A model generated the notes under the pieces. That model was given only the letters and a program-made list of their open reading frames with translations. It searched no databases and was not told the origin of the DNA. Both the position numbers and the translations under genes were made by a program. A stretch of 64,000 bases of DNA from positions 4,927,462 through 4,991,461 of the forward strand of contig NC_020176.2 in NCBI RefSeq assembly GCF_000224145.3, given 5' to 3'. Positions 27,641-40,083 of the stretch are shown piece by piece. The number at the start of each line of letters is the position of its first letter. The stretch's first letter is position 1. The DNA is from Ciona intestinalis (taxonomy: Eukaryota; Chordata; Ascidiacea; Phlebobranchia; Cionidae).

Positions 27641-28905
27641 TACTGTACTAGCCTCGTTTTGATACTTTAACTTTAAGCCACAGCAAGCAGAAAAAAACGT
27701 TGATTACTTTTCGGAAGAAACGACGCCACGCGCACTTACGACGTAAAAAGCGCTTGGAAGCAAAAATCCTGAGTGACGTCATTGTTTATTAGGACAGGCA
27801 TTTTCTTGAGGTGTTGTTTGTATATGTAAACGTTATCGGAAAACCATGGGAAAATTGGTCTGAAGATATAATTGTTATACTTAATGGTTTTGCCCCTTTA
27901 AAGGGGATAAGAAGAATACCGTTAGCGCATAATACCCTATGTTTTCCGGCCGTGTTTTTAACAAAAACGCTGCATATTTTGATATACAGGCCAAAAACTT
28001 TATAGCGTGTGCTTTTGTATCACAAGTTACAAAAAAATAGGCTAATTAATCGATTTAAACGTACCCGGCAAAATATACGGAAATCACATGCGTATCGGTC
28101 ACGTGATAAAGTTAACCCTGTGGCGCCATGAACTTTTTTAATCCCCTTCAAAACTTCGTGTGTTTTAAAAGCCAAATAATTCGGTTGATTTAACTTGTTT
28201 ATGGTTAAAAATTGTGAATTTTTTTAATACTTCTTATATGCTGTGTAATTTATGCCGTGTGTTAAAGTTTTGGTAACTTTTAACTTAAAACACGCAAGGT
28301 ATTCACATTGCATGGAATGTCTACGTGATGCACCAATAGTTGGAATTTTACTAAATGCGCCGGTTAGGATGAAATAGGAACATGATAGGCTGCTATACGT
28401 GTCGTACCCCTCGTGTTGTTGTGTTACTACGCGGCAGAATACACGTGTACACTGTAAAATGTTTAATACGTTTCGATTCTGTTTTATAACCGTAGCTGTT
28501 AAAAATAAAGTCAGTTTCGGGAAGATACGTTAGCTTATTGTATATGCTTGTATTTTAGCTGTATCTAATTGTTCTACGTTTATGCTTATATGTGTAAAAC
28601 TATATGTCTGGTTTTTGTATATATTTTATGACATACAGTGTATATACTGGCACTGCTATATAAACTGTAGTCTTAAGTTTAAAGTTTATAAAACGTAGAT
28701 TTTCTGGCCAGTTTCAATACATTCATTTACAGCCCATATGAGACACAATTGTCTTATTGTCTTCATTTTCAAGCGTTTTGCTTTAAAATTAAAACTATTT
28801 ACAGTGATTTTGGAAGTTAAAATAATTGTTAAATTCTTGCATTTTTAAAGTTAACATTATGTCATGTTTTATAGAAAGGATATTCCTGTAGACACAGATT
28901 ATAAA

Positions 28906-31356
28906 ATGGCTTTCACATTTGCTGCGTTCTGTTATATATTAGCCTTAGTATTAACTGCTTTTCTAATATTCTTTGCAATATGGCAGGTATTTATGAATTC
29001 TATCTTTGGTTACTTATATATAAGCTTATAACTCTCAACTAATTAGAGAGTTAAGTTTATAATAATTAACTTTTACACACTGTCCAAAAGTTAAGTTATT
29101 TTTTGTCTGTGTCGTCTTTTTTCATTTGTTTTTTCTTATCTTGTTCGTTTTGTTGTGAATTCCTTTTAGTGTTTTATTTTCTGTAATCTTCCGGTTGAAT
29201 AAAAATAAGATGTTTTAATTTGATTTAGCCTATTATAGAAATATATTTGTAGATTATAATTTTACTACAGAAACACATAACAAAATGTTTATTTACACAG
29301 ATAATTGCGTTTGACGAGTTGAAAACCGATTACAAAAACCCAATTGACCAATGCAATAGTTTGAACCCGGTATGTTACCTTAGATACCTAACAGATTAAC
29401 TGTTAAAATCAGGCATTCATAAAAAAGAGTCTTTTAAAGGTAAATCCTTCAGGATAATGTGCCAACTCTGGCCTAAACCCCAGGTCCTCATGGCATGCCT
29501 CACTGTAGAACCTCACCCATATATAATAGAATGTGCATATACAATGTTGGGATAATGGGTCAACTCTGGCCTAACTGCCAGGTCGCATGACCTGACCTCA
29601 CCCATATAAAATAGCCTATTAATTTTTTGCCTACAACTTTAACACCATGTTGATTTCAGTTGGTCTTACCAGAATATGCAATCCACGTTTTCTACAACTT
29701 ATTGTTTCTATGGGCGTTTGAATGGCTAACGGTTCTCCTTAATCTGCCGTTAATAGCTTACAATGTATACCGGTAAGTCGTGTAGTTACGAGTATTGGGC
29801 CAACTCTTGAATATACCCAAGTACTTGGAAATGCCCCATTGTGGAATCCCCCCCATATAGAATAGGAATGTGATGTGCATTTCAGCGAGTTATAAAGTTG
29901 TCTTAATCTTTTTACATACCATGAGTTTCTACAGTGTTGCAATTTATTTTAGACGGCTGGTCAAACCATTAGTGACCACTGGGTTAGATTAATGTCCGCT
30001 AAGTGTCTTGCTCAAACACATACGCCAACAATAGTAGCAGCTACGAGCTTTAAAACTAACAAAAATACCCTAATTGTCCTAACTTCACCATCCCCTCCAA
30101 TCCTTTTAGTTTTATTTACTTGACCATTAACCTTAACCCTCCAACCACAGATACAGCAAGCGTCCTGTGATGTCCGGCCCCGGTTTATACGACCCCACCA
30201 CCATCATGAATGCTGATATATTGTCTTACTGCATGAAAGAGGGCTGGGGAAAACTGGCTTTCTATCTTCTTTCATTCTTCTACTATTTGTACAGGTTAGT
30301 TATAAACAATATGAATTTTTAGATAAGTTTTTGACCTGCCATTTTGGCCCTTTGTGGGTATATGTGTCTTTGGAAAGACACTTAACAGCAAACCCTAATG
30401 ATGTGGCTTGCCGTATGGCAGACAAAAAATCGTCATTTGCAAAACAAACAATTGCCAGAAGATATCTTTCACACTTATAATACACCTGACAGTAACAGAA
30501 TATACAAGTGCTTCACCTGTTCAATATTTCTAGTTGAATTTTTTCAATATGTTGCATATATATATATATATATATAGTGGTTGTATGATAAATTACCTTT
30601 TCAATGTTTCTAATTCCAAATACTTTATATGCTGCCTATAGGTGTTTTGCAGGTATGTCACTGGGTTTATTTTAATAGGTTGGATTTTTTTTGCACCGTA
30701 GCTCATTTCATGTTTAGTTTTTCGGGTGTTTTGCATGTCTGGTTAAAATGGTTTTGTTCCAAAAGTTATTCATTTAACATGAACTGTTTTAAGTTTGCAA
30801 CCCCCCAAGTTTTGATGTTACATTATATCACATATAAGCATGCATATGAAGTTACATACCTTGGTTAATATTGGTATGCATATGATGTATGAGGATTGTC
30901 ATTACAGTGCTATTTTAACATTGCTTTCTGCCAATTTGTGCATTATTATAATCTTTGTTACTTTGTTTTGTATTCTATATGGGTGAGGTCCTACAGAATG
31001 GTATGCCATAGAACCTTTTTTAGGCCAGACTTGGCCCATTACCCCAAAGTTTTAGGCCAGACTTGGCCCATTACCCCATTCGATATTAATATAGTCCTAT
31101 TTTTAGGGTAAGGGACCAAGTCTTGTCTAAATCCCAAGTCCTCACGGACCTCACCTATACAGAATAGAATAGAGTCATGTTATACATTTCCTTCATTAAT
31201 TACTTCAATACTTTATTCTTATAAATTAGTAGTTACATTTATAACAAGTTCAATTATTTTACTATTTACTGTCCATATTCATATTTAACCACTTTTCATC
31301 AACTTTCTTTTCCCTTTTTCACACACAGGATGATTTATGTTCTGGTGACATATTGA
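28906..31356 (+). CDS. CNIH1: Cornichon (CNIH1 type) ER cargo receptor, 5 exons
   Basis: An ER membrane protein that packs transmembrane cargo, such as TGF-alpha-like growth factors, into COPII vesicles. Exons: 28906-28986, 29301-29369, 29660-29772, 30151-30294, 31329-31356; 144 aa, exactly the length of vertebrate CNIH1. MAFTFAAFCYILALVLTAFL opens the first membrane segment. FDELKTDYKNPIDQCNSLNP joins straight to LVLPEY, without the extra loop of CNIH2/3, so it is the CNIH1 type. RPVMSGPGLYDPTTIMNADI and KLAFYLLSFFYYLYRMIYVL are strongly conserved. The terminal exon encodes only 8 further residues. An acceptor (TTTATAG) about 33 bp before the ATG may be the spliced-leader site. Confidence 0.97.
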
Positions 31357-31819
31357 GTTTCGAGGGAAAAGAAAAAAAATGGATAATTTATGAATTTTTG
31401 GGAACGATTCAACCATTTGTGCCAGAAGCTGCAACACAGACAATCTTTATATTTGGGGCAGAAAACCAAAAGTTTCTGAAACATCTATTCAAGTGTTTAC
31501 CCATGTGCTAATCTTATCATATTATTAACTATCGGTACTTCAATGTTTGGCAGTCACGTTTATAATGCATTAGCATGTAATCTTAACCTGATGGAGCCAC
31601 AGTGTAAAACACATACAAATTACACCAACAATATTTATATGATTTCACATTCAAGCTGGACCATGAGATTTAATATTAAATATTGAAGCATTTATGTTTT
31701 ACACGTTCCGGCTGCAGTTTATATCATTGTAATTTAGTTTGTGCGCGTTGTATAAGGATTATGCTGGCGTGTCAGAAATAAAATCAATTTGCCATGTACG
31801 TCTCTTGCTTACTGTGTTA

Positions 31820-32013
31820 TATAGTAGGGTGGGGGAAGATGGGACACCTTTAGCACATAATAACCAAATATTTAGATCGTGTTTTAAACAATTAACAATG
31901 GTATATGGGAGTCGGGAGGATACAGTTCTATGATTTATTGAATTTTCTTTGTTTGCTACCAAATGTGACGAGAAAATAGAATAAAAAGGTGTCCCATCTT
32001 CCCCCACCCTACT
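31820..32013. mobile_element. MITE, complete
   Basis: Well-preserved inverted ends (TAGTAGGGTGGGGGAAGATG left, CATCTTCCCCCACCCTACT right), 194 bp. The interior matches the copy at 873-1070 in inverted orientation (AATGGTATATGGGAGTCGGG). Confidence 0.85.
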
Positions 32014-32619
32014 GAAACATTGGTGTCTTCTTATACACCAGACACGCTTAGTTTCTTATTACTTTTTTTTCACGGAACTTTTGTTTGACTTCAGAGGAAC
32101 CTTATTCTACTTACACAAGGTGACGAAACCCGGATTGTTGAAATGTTTTTAGAATTCAAGCGGTTGTATACAGTGTATAGTGACGTAATAATTCACACCA
32201 CGAAGCGACTCAATTGTCTTCGTAGTTTCGTGCTGTTAAACCGACACCTCCCAAAAATAATAGAACCGATATACCACGTATAGCCTCTTACGTCTAGCAT
32301 AAATTTACCAAAAAACGATCAGCCACAAAGTTACATACGTGGTAACTAATATGCGGGCACGAGGTGTATGGAACAGAACACCTGCGTTATAACAATCTTT
32401 GGTGCCCCACCATGCAAGGATAAATAAGTTACAACCATATCCCAACCAATCGCATTGTTCGTCGGCCTCTTGGTTTAAAAACTGTCAATGCTTTTTACCA
32501 AATGGGACGTTAAGGGGGACTGGAAACGTGAGTCATCTTACCCCAACATTTCCCCTCTACCTAGTCTACAGTACGGCAAGAGTTAATTTTGCTGCACCAG
32601 CAGGATCAATTTTAAAGAT

Positions 32620-32815
32620 ACAGTGGAGTGGGGAAGATGGGACACCTTTAGCACACAATATCCAAATATCCTGTCGTGTTTTAAACAATTGACAACGGCC
32701 TATGGGAGTCGTGAGGATACGGTTTTATAATTCTTGAAATATTTTTTGTTTACCACCAAATGGGACGAGAAAATAGAAAGATAGGGTGTCCCATCTTCCC
32801 CCAATTTACTATATA
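32620..32815. mobile_element. MITE, complete but diverged ends
   Basis: GTGGAGTGGGGAAGATGGGA at left, TGTCCCATCTTCCCCCAATT at right, same interior orientation as the neighbouring copy 600 bp to the left. Confidence 0.8.
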
Positions 32816-33121
32816 TTTTGCCTGGTAACAACATTAACCTAAAATTAAATGACGCACACCTACAAACATACTACTTTGTAGTTTATACAACGTAAACTCG
32901 TAAAGGTTTTCGAAAAAAAACTAAACAAAAACTTCCGCGTAAAATGATTCGGCTGTGGGGAATTACGTAACAGACGTGCATTGTTTACGTAGGCCTACGT
33001 AGACGATATTGTGTAGGCCACGCTTAGCACGTTGATCTATATGTCTCACAATTACAATCTACGTTATGTGATTACATCAACTTTCTAAACACAGCAGCAG
33101 GTTCAGGATAAAAGTGTCAGC

Positions 33122-36100
33122 ATGTTTGGGAAAAATGTTCGGTTTTATCTTTTGATGCAAGTTTTATGTAAGTATTTAATTATGGGGAAAAAATGAGTCA
33201 CAATATGTAATAGCGCGACGTAAATTTTATTTTTCTCTTTAAATACGATAGCGAAGAATAAATTAGTTAAAGTAACGAAGAGAAGAAAATAAGCAGCAAA
33301 ACGACACTCGTTAAAATCTGCTACGGGTAGAAAGCTGTTTCAAAGAGCCAGGTTTTACATAGTGGCTGTCTTCGGGGTGTTGTATGAAACAGAACACCCG
33401 TGTTATAACGACCGTCGTTGCCCCGCCATGCGAGGATAAATAAGTTACATACGTGGTAACTTGTAAGCGGGCAGGAGGTGTATAAAACAGAACACCTGTG
33501 TTATAACGACCGTCGTTGTCCCACCATGCGAGGATAAATAAGTTACATACGTGGTAACTTGTAAGCGGGCAGGAGGTGTATGAAATAAAACACCCGTGTT
33601 ATAACGACTGTAGTTGCCCCGCCATGTGAAGATAAGTTAGTTTCATTCATTCAAATTCCCGCTTTTGCATTCCAGGTTGTACCTCGATGCTCGTATCAGC
33701 GACAAACACTTTTCAAGTCGTGAACCAGAAAAATACTTTCCGAGCAGCGCAAGCTCACTGTAGAAGCATCCAAATGCATTTGGCTTCAATTCACTCTGCT
33801 GTGGAGGAATCATATATCGTTACGTTGGTTGGGAATACGACGACAGCCACGTATTGGATAGGTAGGAAGAACTATACAGTATAGTTGCTTAAACTATTTA
33901 TGCCGCGGGTCATAACATAACACAGTACTTGGGGGTGATGGGACACTTAAGCACAAGTGTCCCATTTCACCCTAACCTACTTTATCTTTATTTATCTATT
34001 TCGCATATATACGATATAAATATGAAATAAAAAAAAGCAGCGAAGAAAGGGGAATTAGCAGCAAAATACTTTTTTTCAGTCCGGCGCCGTGGGTTAGTGG
34101 TTAGCGCGCCTGCCTGTAACTCAGAGTTCAACGCTCGACGCTGCTACCATTGTGGGCGTATGCGTCCTTGGGAAAGTTAACGGTAATTGCTTCAACCAAG
34201 TGGTCACTGATGGGTTGTCCAAGTTACCAGCAATAAATAAAAAAATGAAAAAAAATCCATTAAAAAAATAATCACCCACAAAGTAACATACATGGTAACC
34301 CGTAAGCCGGGACGAGGTGTTAAACCCGTGTGATAACGACTGTCGTTTTCCGGCCACGCGAGAACAAAGTAAGTTACATTTATTCATTCATTCATTTTAG
34401 GTATGGTCCAGATATTCGGGCAACAAATGTGGTTGGATGGAACCGCAAGAGGTTACACCAACTTCGCTTCAGTAACCCACGATTTATTTTTCTACGATTA
34501 TTATTGCATTCAACTGAGTGTTAACAACGGTGTGTCTCAATGGCATCAACAAGAATGTGGGATGGAGGAATTCTTTATTTGTAGAAAAGGTGGGGGGTTT
34601 GTTTGTTTGTGACTTGGAAGCGGGCACAAGGTGTATGAAACCGAACACCCGTGTTATAACGACTGTCGTTTCCCCGCCATGCGAGGATAAATAAGTTACA
34701 TACGTGGTAACTTGTAAGTGGGAACGAGGTGTATGAAACAGATCCGTTTTATAAGGAATGTCGTTGCTGTGCCATGCGAAGTTAAATAAGTTACATTTGT
34801 TCCCCCACAAAGTAACATACGTAAACGTGTAAGCGGGCAATAGAATACACATGTTATAACGAGTTTCATTCATTCACTACAATCCAATTTTATTAAAATG
34901 ATGATTAATTGCATCGAGTTATGTCATATTTCTATTTTACTTTGAATGAGCGAATGTAACTCATTATAAGCGGAAAACGACAGTCGTTATAACATACATG
35001 GGTGTTTTGTTTCATACACCTCGTGCTCACTTACGAGTTACCACGTATGTAACTTTGTGAGTGATTATTTTTTGTTGTTTTTTTTATCATATGGTTTTAA
35101 ACTTTACAAAATGTGCGTAAAGACACGACTCATGCAGTTTTAAATATATTGTCAATATTTATTCGATTTCTCCAATGTATTGCGTGTATGATTCAGAGTT
35201 GTATGAGTTACACCTGTCTTGTCATATCCTCTAAATACACAGTTCATGATTCACCTTTACCACCTAACCACACGTTCCATAATATTCCCCCAAGTATGAA
35301 TATACCATAGGGACAACTCATGGATTATCTGCGTGCAATTAACATTGTTTTGATAACGTTTGTACGTTGTATGACGACTGTTATGCCATAGATATCTAAA
35401 CATCTATGGTTATGCTACGTGTTTGTGGTGTAGGATTAACTCATATAGAATAACGTATAGATATATATATATGTTACGCTTATATATTACAGTGAGTTAA
35501 GATAGTTCATGTTTTCATTCTGTTTTTTTTTTTCTTATTTGGTAGTAAACAAAGAACATTTACAGAATTATTTTATACATAGCAGAGTGGGGTAAGATTG
35601 AACACCTTTAACACATAACATTCAAATATCCTGATCGTTTTTTCAACATTAACAACGGTCTATGGGAGTCGTGAGAATACGGTTTTATAATTCTTTAAAT
35701 GTTCTTTGTGTTTTTTACCAAATGGGACGAGAAATAAAATGAAAAGTTGTCCCATCTTCACCCCCCTACTATATATTTAGTGTTCACTTTCCAAACTTAC
35801 AAATTTTTCCGAACAGAAGTCCCTCCCGACACTACAACCCCACAGAATATAAACACCGGGGAAACAACAGCGACAACAATGTATTTTTCCACAACTGAAG
35901 TAACAGACACAACAACAACAGCTTATACAAACGCAAACATACAAAGCACAGGAGTTACGACAACACAAGAAGTTACAACGAACGCGACGAGAAACGTAAA
36001 CGGCATTGTAACCCCAAGGCCTCAGATCTCGACAACAACAATACACACAACAGCAATATTTACGACTGAACTATCTACAACAGAAAGTCCCACAACAGAA

Positions 36101-39100
36101 TTAGAACTACAAACGACAGAACTGCCAACAACCGAATATTCTACAACGGAACTTCCTACAACAAAACAAATGACAACAGAACTAATATCTACAACACAAT
36201 CACCTACAACGGAAACTCCCACAACAGAACTATCTACAACAGAAGGTGCCACAACACAAATGCCAACAACGGATTCTCCTACAACGGAATTAGCTACAAC
36301 ACAAACGGGTAAAACATTATTCAACCCATATATACATTTCCTCAACATATAAACAACATATTTATCAACAGAAACAACGTTGGTTTCAACTTCTGTAGCC
36401 TCAACAACGAACGCAACGAACACGACAGGTATTAATGGTTTATGGCTAGTTTGTCTGCTATGTGTAGCGACCACGCTTATTTTTCAGTTAAATGTAAATA
36501 TGTTTTAACTGTAAGCGTGTTTTAACAACTGTTGTTTTGTCGCTATATATCCTGTCTTTTCGTTTTAAATATTTCTAAATCATTGCTACCGTAATCAAGG
36601 AAACAAATAAAGTTGTTTTTTGTTTAAATACAATTTTGAAATATTTTATTCACATCACAGATCCTTTACCTCCGATCTCTGGAATGGAAACCGTGAAGTT
36701 GCTCCAGAGCGCCGAACAGCGGTCAATTAAAATCGCTCTCAGCAGTACATCGCAGGTACCGGATTCGGGGAACCCCCGGGTGGAAATACAGATTCGCAGA
36801 TCCACAGCCAAAGAGAGCTCGTCGTATAACGAGACCGTTCCTTTCATACAATTCAGCCAAACCAACTTAAACCGGTTAAAACCAGTTGGAATAAATGACA
36901 CCGAGACATTCATTACCGTTTCAAGCCAAATAAAGGAAGACAAAGCGAACTTGCAGTTTCTTCTCGAAGCTTCTCCACCAAGTTCGAACCTACACACCAC
37001 CAACCATGTAATAGACAACCCAACCATTATAACGATCACAGCGCTTACTCTACAAGCTTCGTTATTGCAAGCAGCAGTCGAATTTAACTTTAACCTTTCA
37101 AAGGACGATACGGCACGAACAGTGTACCGGCCGGAGATAGCACCCAGTGCGTTCTCTGGGACTCGAAACACTAAACGTGTGGAATATAACTGTAGATACA
37201 TTGATTATAAAACCGGCGCATTCTCGGAGCTTGGCTGTCATAACCAGCCATCAATACTGATGAATTATCACCAATGTTCGTGCAACCATTCGACTCCGTT
37301 CGCTGTTTTATTGTCTGTGACGTCATACAAGGTGCCCGGCGCTGTGAAGGTGAGTTATGACGTCATACACGCGCATTATATTTTAATGGGTGATGTCATA
37401 CAGCGAGACATGGCGTTGAATTTAAATTTAAGCAGGAGTTAGCACTAATGGGTTGTAGCATACTGGGTTTGGGGTGATAGGCAAACTCTGGCTTAAATCC
37501 CAGGTCCCATGGCGTGCCTCTCTGTGGGACCTAACCCATATAGAATAGAATATAATACAACCACGTACAGTGCGCTACATAAGTGTCAATACCTTCCTTG
37601 CATTCCAGATAATATCGTTCGTCACCGAAGCAATGTCGGTCATTTGTTTGTTCGTAACTCTTGTCATTCTATGTGTTGCGAAAAAGAAGATTCGTAGCGA
37701 CCGAACCATCGTTCAGATTAATTTAACGATTGCTCTCTTGTTGCTCCATATATTCACACTGCTTCATGACGCGGTAATGTTCAACTTCAGACTTTGTGAA
37801 ATGGCGGCAATTCTCATTCATCTGTTTCTACTCGCATCAGGTGAACACTGCATTTATAAGTTGATTATATTTGAGTGAATGTTTTTATCCTCGCATGGCG
37901 GGACAACCATACAATTGTTATAACGCGTGTGTTCTGTTTTATACACCTCATGCCCGCTTATGGGTTACCACGTATGTAACTTTGTAGGTAATTGTTTTCT
38001 GTGTATGGCGGAGACGACCAACCCTTTAGTACTTTCACTAAGCATACAGACGCCAACAATGGTGGCAACTCCTAGCCATAAGCCTAAGCTATAGGCATAC
38101 GGCCTGTAAGTAAACTGTGCCACGGCGCCAATATATCCCGGTATATCGACGCGTTTTATTCATAACTAATTCGTCCCCATTTATTTCCAGCGATGTGGGG
38201 ATTAATTGAAGGCGTGACGTTGGTTTGGAAAACACTCGAGAATGGAAGTTTGCATAAACTATGCGCGTGGCAGATCACCGCTAGGAGCGCTATAGGGTGG
38301 GGGACGCCGTGTCTCATCGTTATCATAGCTGTTGCTATCGGATTTTCAATGGGATCATATATGGAGGACAACCCCGATTATTTGATTGACCCTCTTGCAA
38401 GGAGGTATAACCGATGCACAGTGAAGCCGGGATCCGGGGTCATGATCGGGGCCCTCGTGATACCTGTCGCAACTATTCTTTTGATAAACTTTGTAATCGT
38501 GATGAGGATGGCGTACTTCGTGTATATGATGAGTAAAAGAACCGAGGAGATGAAACCGAGTAATAATACTCGGGGGAACACTGCGGCCATGGATGGGGCG
38601 ACCTTAACACATACAGTTGCTGCGTTCAAGGCAATGTTCGTGCTTTTCCCGATACTCGGAATACCGTGGATAGTTGGGTTCCTCGTGGGTAAGTTAACGT
38701 TGTCAATATATTGCTTTTTTTGCGGAATATTTCTATTCAATATAGGGCGCTCCAACGACCCGGGGTTAAAAAGTCATTCTCAAAGTTACATACATGGTAA
38801 CTTGTCAGCGGGCAGAAGGTGTATGAAAAAAAACTTATGTTATAACGATTGTCATTGACCCGACATGCGAGAATAAAATAAACATTTTTATTTATTTTTC
38901 TTTACAGGCATTGAGCACATTGAAGTGTCCATCACATTCATGTACATAAGTAGCATTTTGAACGGTCTGCAGGGAGTTTTCGTGTTTCTCTTGTACTGTG
39001 TGTTCAGTTCAGACGTGCGTGCGGCGTTAAAGAACGAATATAACAAAGCACAAGCTCAGAGCCAATTCCGACAAGAACGCAGTGTATTTTCACAAGGCGA

Positions 39101-39284
39101 TGACTCGAAGACGAAATTCAAACTAACTGTTTCGTCTCTTAACCCGATACGGTCCAGAAAATCGAGCGAAATAACAAAAACTGGTACCATGTCGGTTAAG
39201 AAGAAGCCGGATAAAACTGACAACTTGGTTCTTGGGATGCATATATCAGTGCAAGGGACTTACAGAAGACGGAATTTTGATTAA
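33122..39284 (+). CDS. Adhesion GPCR with C-type lectin domain and Thr-rich stalk, 9 exons
   Basis: Predicted cell-surface receptor. Exons: 33122-33167, 33676-33861, 34401-34589, 35817-36308, 36372-36428, 36661-37349, 37609-37840, 38191-38688, 38908-39284; phases agree, 921 aa. Residues 1-16 form a signal peptide. About 16-140 is a C-type lectin-like domain with four canonical cysteines (AHCRS, YYCIQ, QECGM, FICRK), but it lacks the EPN/QPD and WND calcium-sugar motifs. 141-323 is a mucin-like stalk of TTE repeats. A GAIN-like region ends in a GPS (CSCNHSTPFAVLL), where cleavage would fall between S534 and T535 of His-Ser-Thr. Seven membrane segments follow, including the adhesion-family signature LNGLQGVFVFLLYCVFSSDV. 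The cytosolic tail is basic. Ligand and G protein are unknown; I assign no vertebrate orthologue. Confidence 0.9.
33370..33650 (+). repeat. SINE body multimer in aGPCR intron 1
   Basis: Three head-to-tail body copies with nearly identical CAGGAGGTGTAT variants in the second and third, indicating local duplication. The last ends CATTCATTCAA about 20 bp before the exon 2 acceptor region. Confidence 0.8.
33930..33996. mobile_element. Short MITE deletion derivative
   Basis: Only the two inverted ends remain, about 65 bp: GGGTGATGGGACACTTAAGC and GTGTCCCATTTCACCCTAAC, back to back. Confidence 0.6.
34083..34397 (+). mobile_element. Full-length tRNA-derived composite SINE
   Basis: The best copy in the window. 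tRNA-like head with an A-box-like GGGTTAGTGGTTAGCGCGCC and B-box-like GAGTTCAACGCTC; a middle (GCTACCATTGTGGGCGTATG, AGTGGTCACTGATGGGTTGT); the body (AAGTAACATACATGGTAACC to CGAGAACAAAGTAAGTTACA); an ATTC tail touching the acceptor of aGPCR exon 3. It resembles the composite SINE reported for Ciona (Cics-1), by recollection only. Other body copies: about 720-872, 7935-8060, 14040-14250, 15535-15670, 20440-20620(-), 23345-23480(-), 25000-25160, 32315-32430, 34610-34880, 34940-35075(-), 37870-38000(-), 38765-38890, 42815-42900(-), 45100-45225(-), 46205-46315(-), 51730-51840, 55870-55970, 56955-57085, 57960-58090 and 58865-59060(-). Confidence 0.85.
35580..35775. mobile_element. MITE just upstream of aGPCR exon 4
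   Basis: Diverged left end (AGCAGAGTGGGGTAAGATTG) and right end (GTCCCATCTTCACCCCCCTA). It ends about 40 bp before the exon that encodes the Thr-rich stalk. Confidence 0.75.
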
Positions 39285-40083
39285 AGATATTTGCTTTTGT
39301 ACGTCATATTTCGGAATGAAAACACCATATGCAATGAGTTGTGTTATGTATTTTGTAGGCTATGCCGTGCTAAAGTGCTTGGTCTGCAGTACGGACTATG
39401 TATGTATGTAAACATGTTTATATATGGATTATATCTGCGACATGTAACATATTCAAAAATAATACTAATATATATTTAGATATAATAAGTACGTTTGGTG
39501 CCTATTAGCACTAATCATTAGAACAAAATATGCGTACATTTTGCAAAGAGCACGATTGTACAAAAAATTAGGTAATACCGATTTGTTTAAACTGTTTGTC
39601 CCCACAACGTAAAACAGCAAACTAATAAAGTATAAGATGTCTGTGTTTAAATTTTGGGCGGGAAAATGCTCAAATTGCGCAACGTGTTCACACATCCCGT
39701 GTAACTGTGGTGCAATACCGATACGTGTTGTTGGGTTTAGTGCCTATAAAATGTAATATTGATGATGTAATTTATATGTAAGGTTGCATCACCTGCTCAC
39801 AGAGTTAGGTTTAAACGGTCGTGGAGTTTTGTAGTTGTTAAGGCTGCCTATGTTATGCTTTGTAGGCATAAGTAAAATGTGGACATCGAATAACGTTATA
39901 GCAGGTATGAGGTATTTGCACACTTGCAGTAATAAATCTTCCCTACAGATTAGAATTAGGAAATACGTCAGATTCAGTTTGGGTTTACGATTTAAAAATG
40001 AACCACGCTTTTGCCTCATAGGTATAACCTTTTCTAAAATTTCGTTTGGTTTTTCTATTTACAGTGTTTGATATAAACCAACT
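39285..40083. other. Interval between aGPCR and NUDT1
   Basis: AT-rich, without a supported gene or repeat. A pyrimidine-rich acceptor (TTTTTCTATTTACAG, ending about 40064) lies about 19 bp before the NUDT1 ATG. Confidence 0.5.

Larger units (their letters stand above)
21777..28905. other. 7-kb gene-poor interval between divergent genes
   Basis: No protein gene is supported. Contents from left to right: AT-rich DNA to 22600; a GCGTGC-rich patch and hairpin (22700-22825); sequence blocks shared between 22900-23065 and 24530-24640; a SINE (about 23345-23480, minus strand); a partial MITE (23629-23760); CA/CAAA-rich simple sequence (24300-24430); a SINE (about 25000-25160); three repeats of TGACGTAGCATAGA (26272-26306); the degenerate array (26450-27640); and the upstream region of cornichon. 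It must contain the CCDC42-like and CNIH promoters. Confidence 0.6.
31357..33121. other. CNIH 3' region and intergenic repeats
   Basis: No second gene. AATAAA at 31777-31782 is a candidate CNIH polyadenylation signal. It is followed by two MITEs (31820-32013, 32620-32815) and a SINE body (about 32315-32430). Upstream of the next ATG, an AACACAGCAGCAG run at about 33089-33101 could serve as an acceptor. Confidence 0.55.

Noticed and set aside
27811-28005. 64-codon open frame upstream of cornichon
   Set aside because: No homology recognised, no splice context, and composition like the surrounding DNA.
34083-34150. Functional tRNA gene
   Set aside because: A- and B-box-like motifs are present, but no full cloverleaf or acceptor pairing; the sequence continues into SINE body and tail.
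35777-36474. Minus-strand open frames rich in Cys or Val opposite the aGPCR stalk
   Set aside because: They are shadows of the ACA/ACG-rich Thr codons on the plus strand; no splice or start signals support them.
36650-37201. 183-codon minus-strand open frame
   Set aside because: It lies opposite the GAIN/GPS exon, whose plus-strand frame has clear homology and phased splice sites.
39285-40083. Operon linking the aGPCR and NUDT1
   Set aside because: The 800-bp gap is much longer than in known Ciona operons, where genes lie nearly without spacing.
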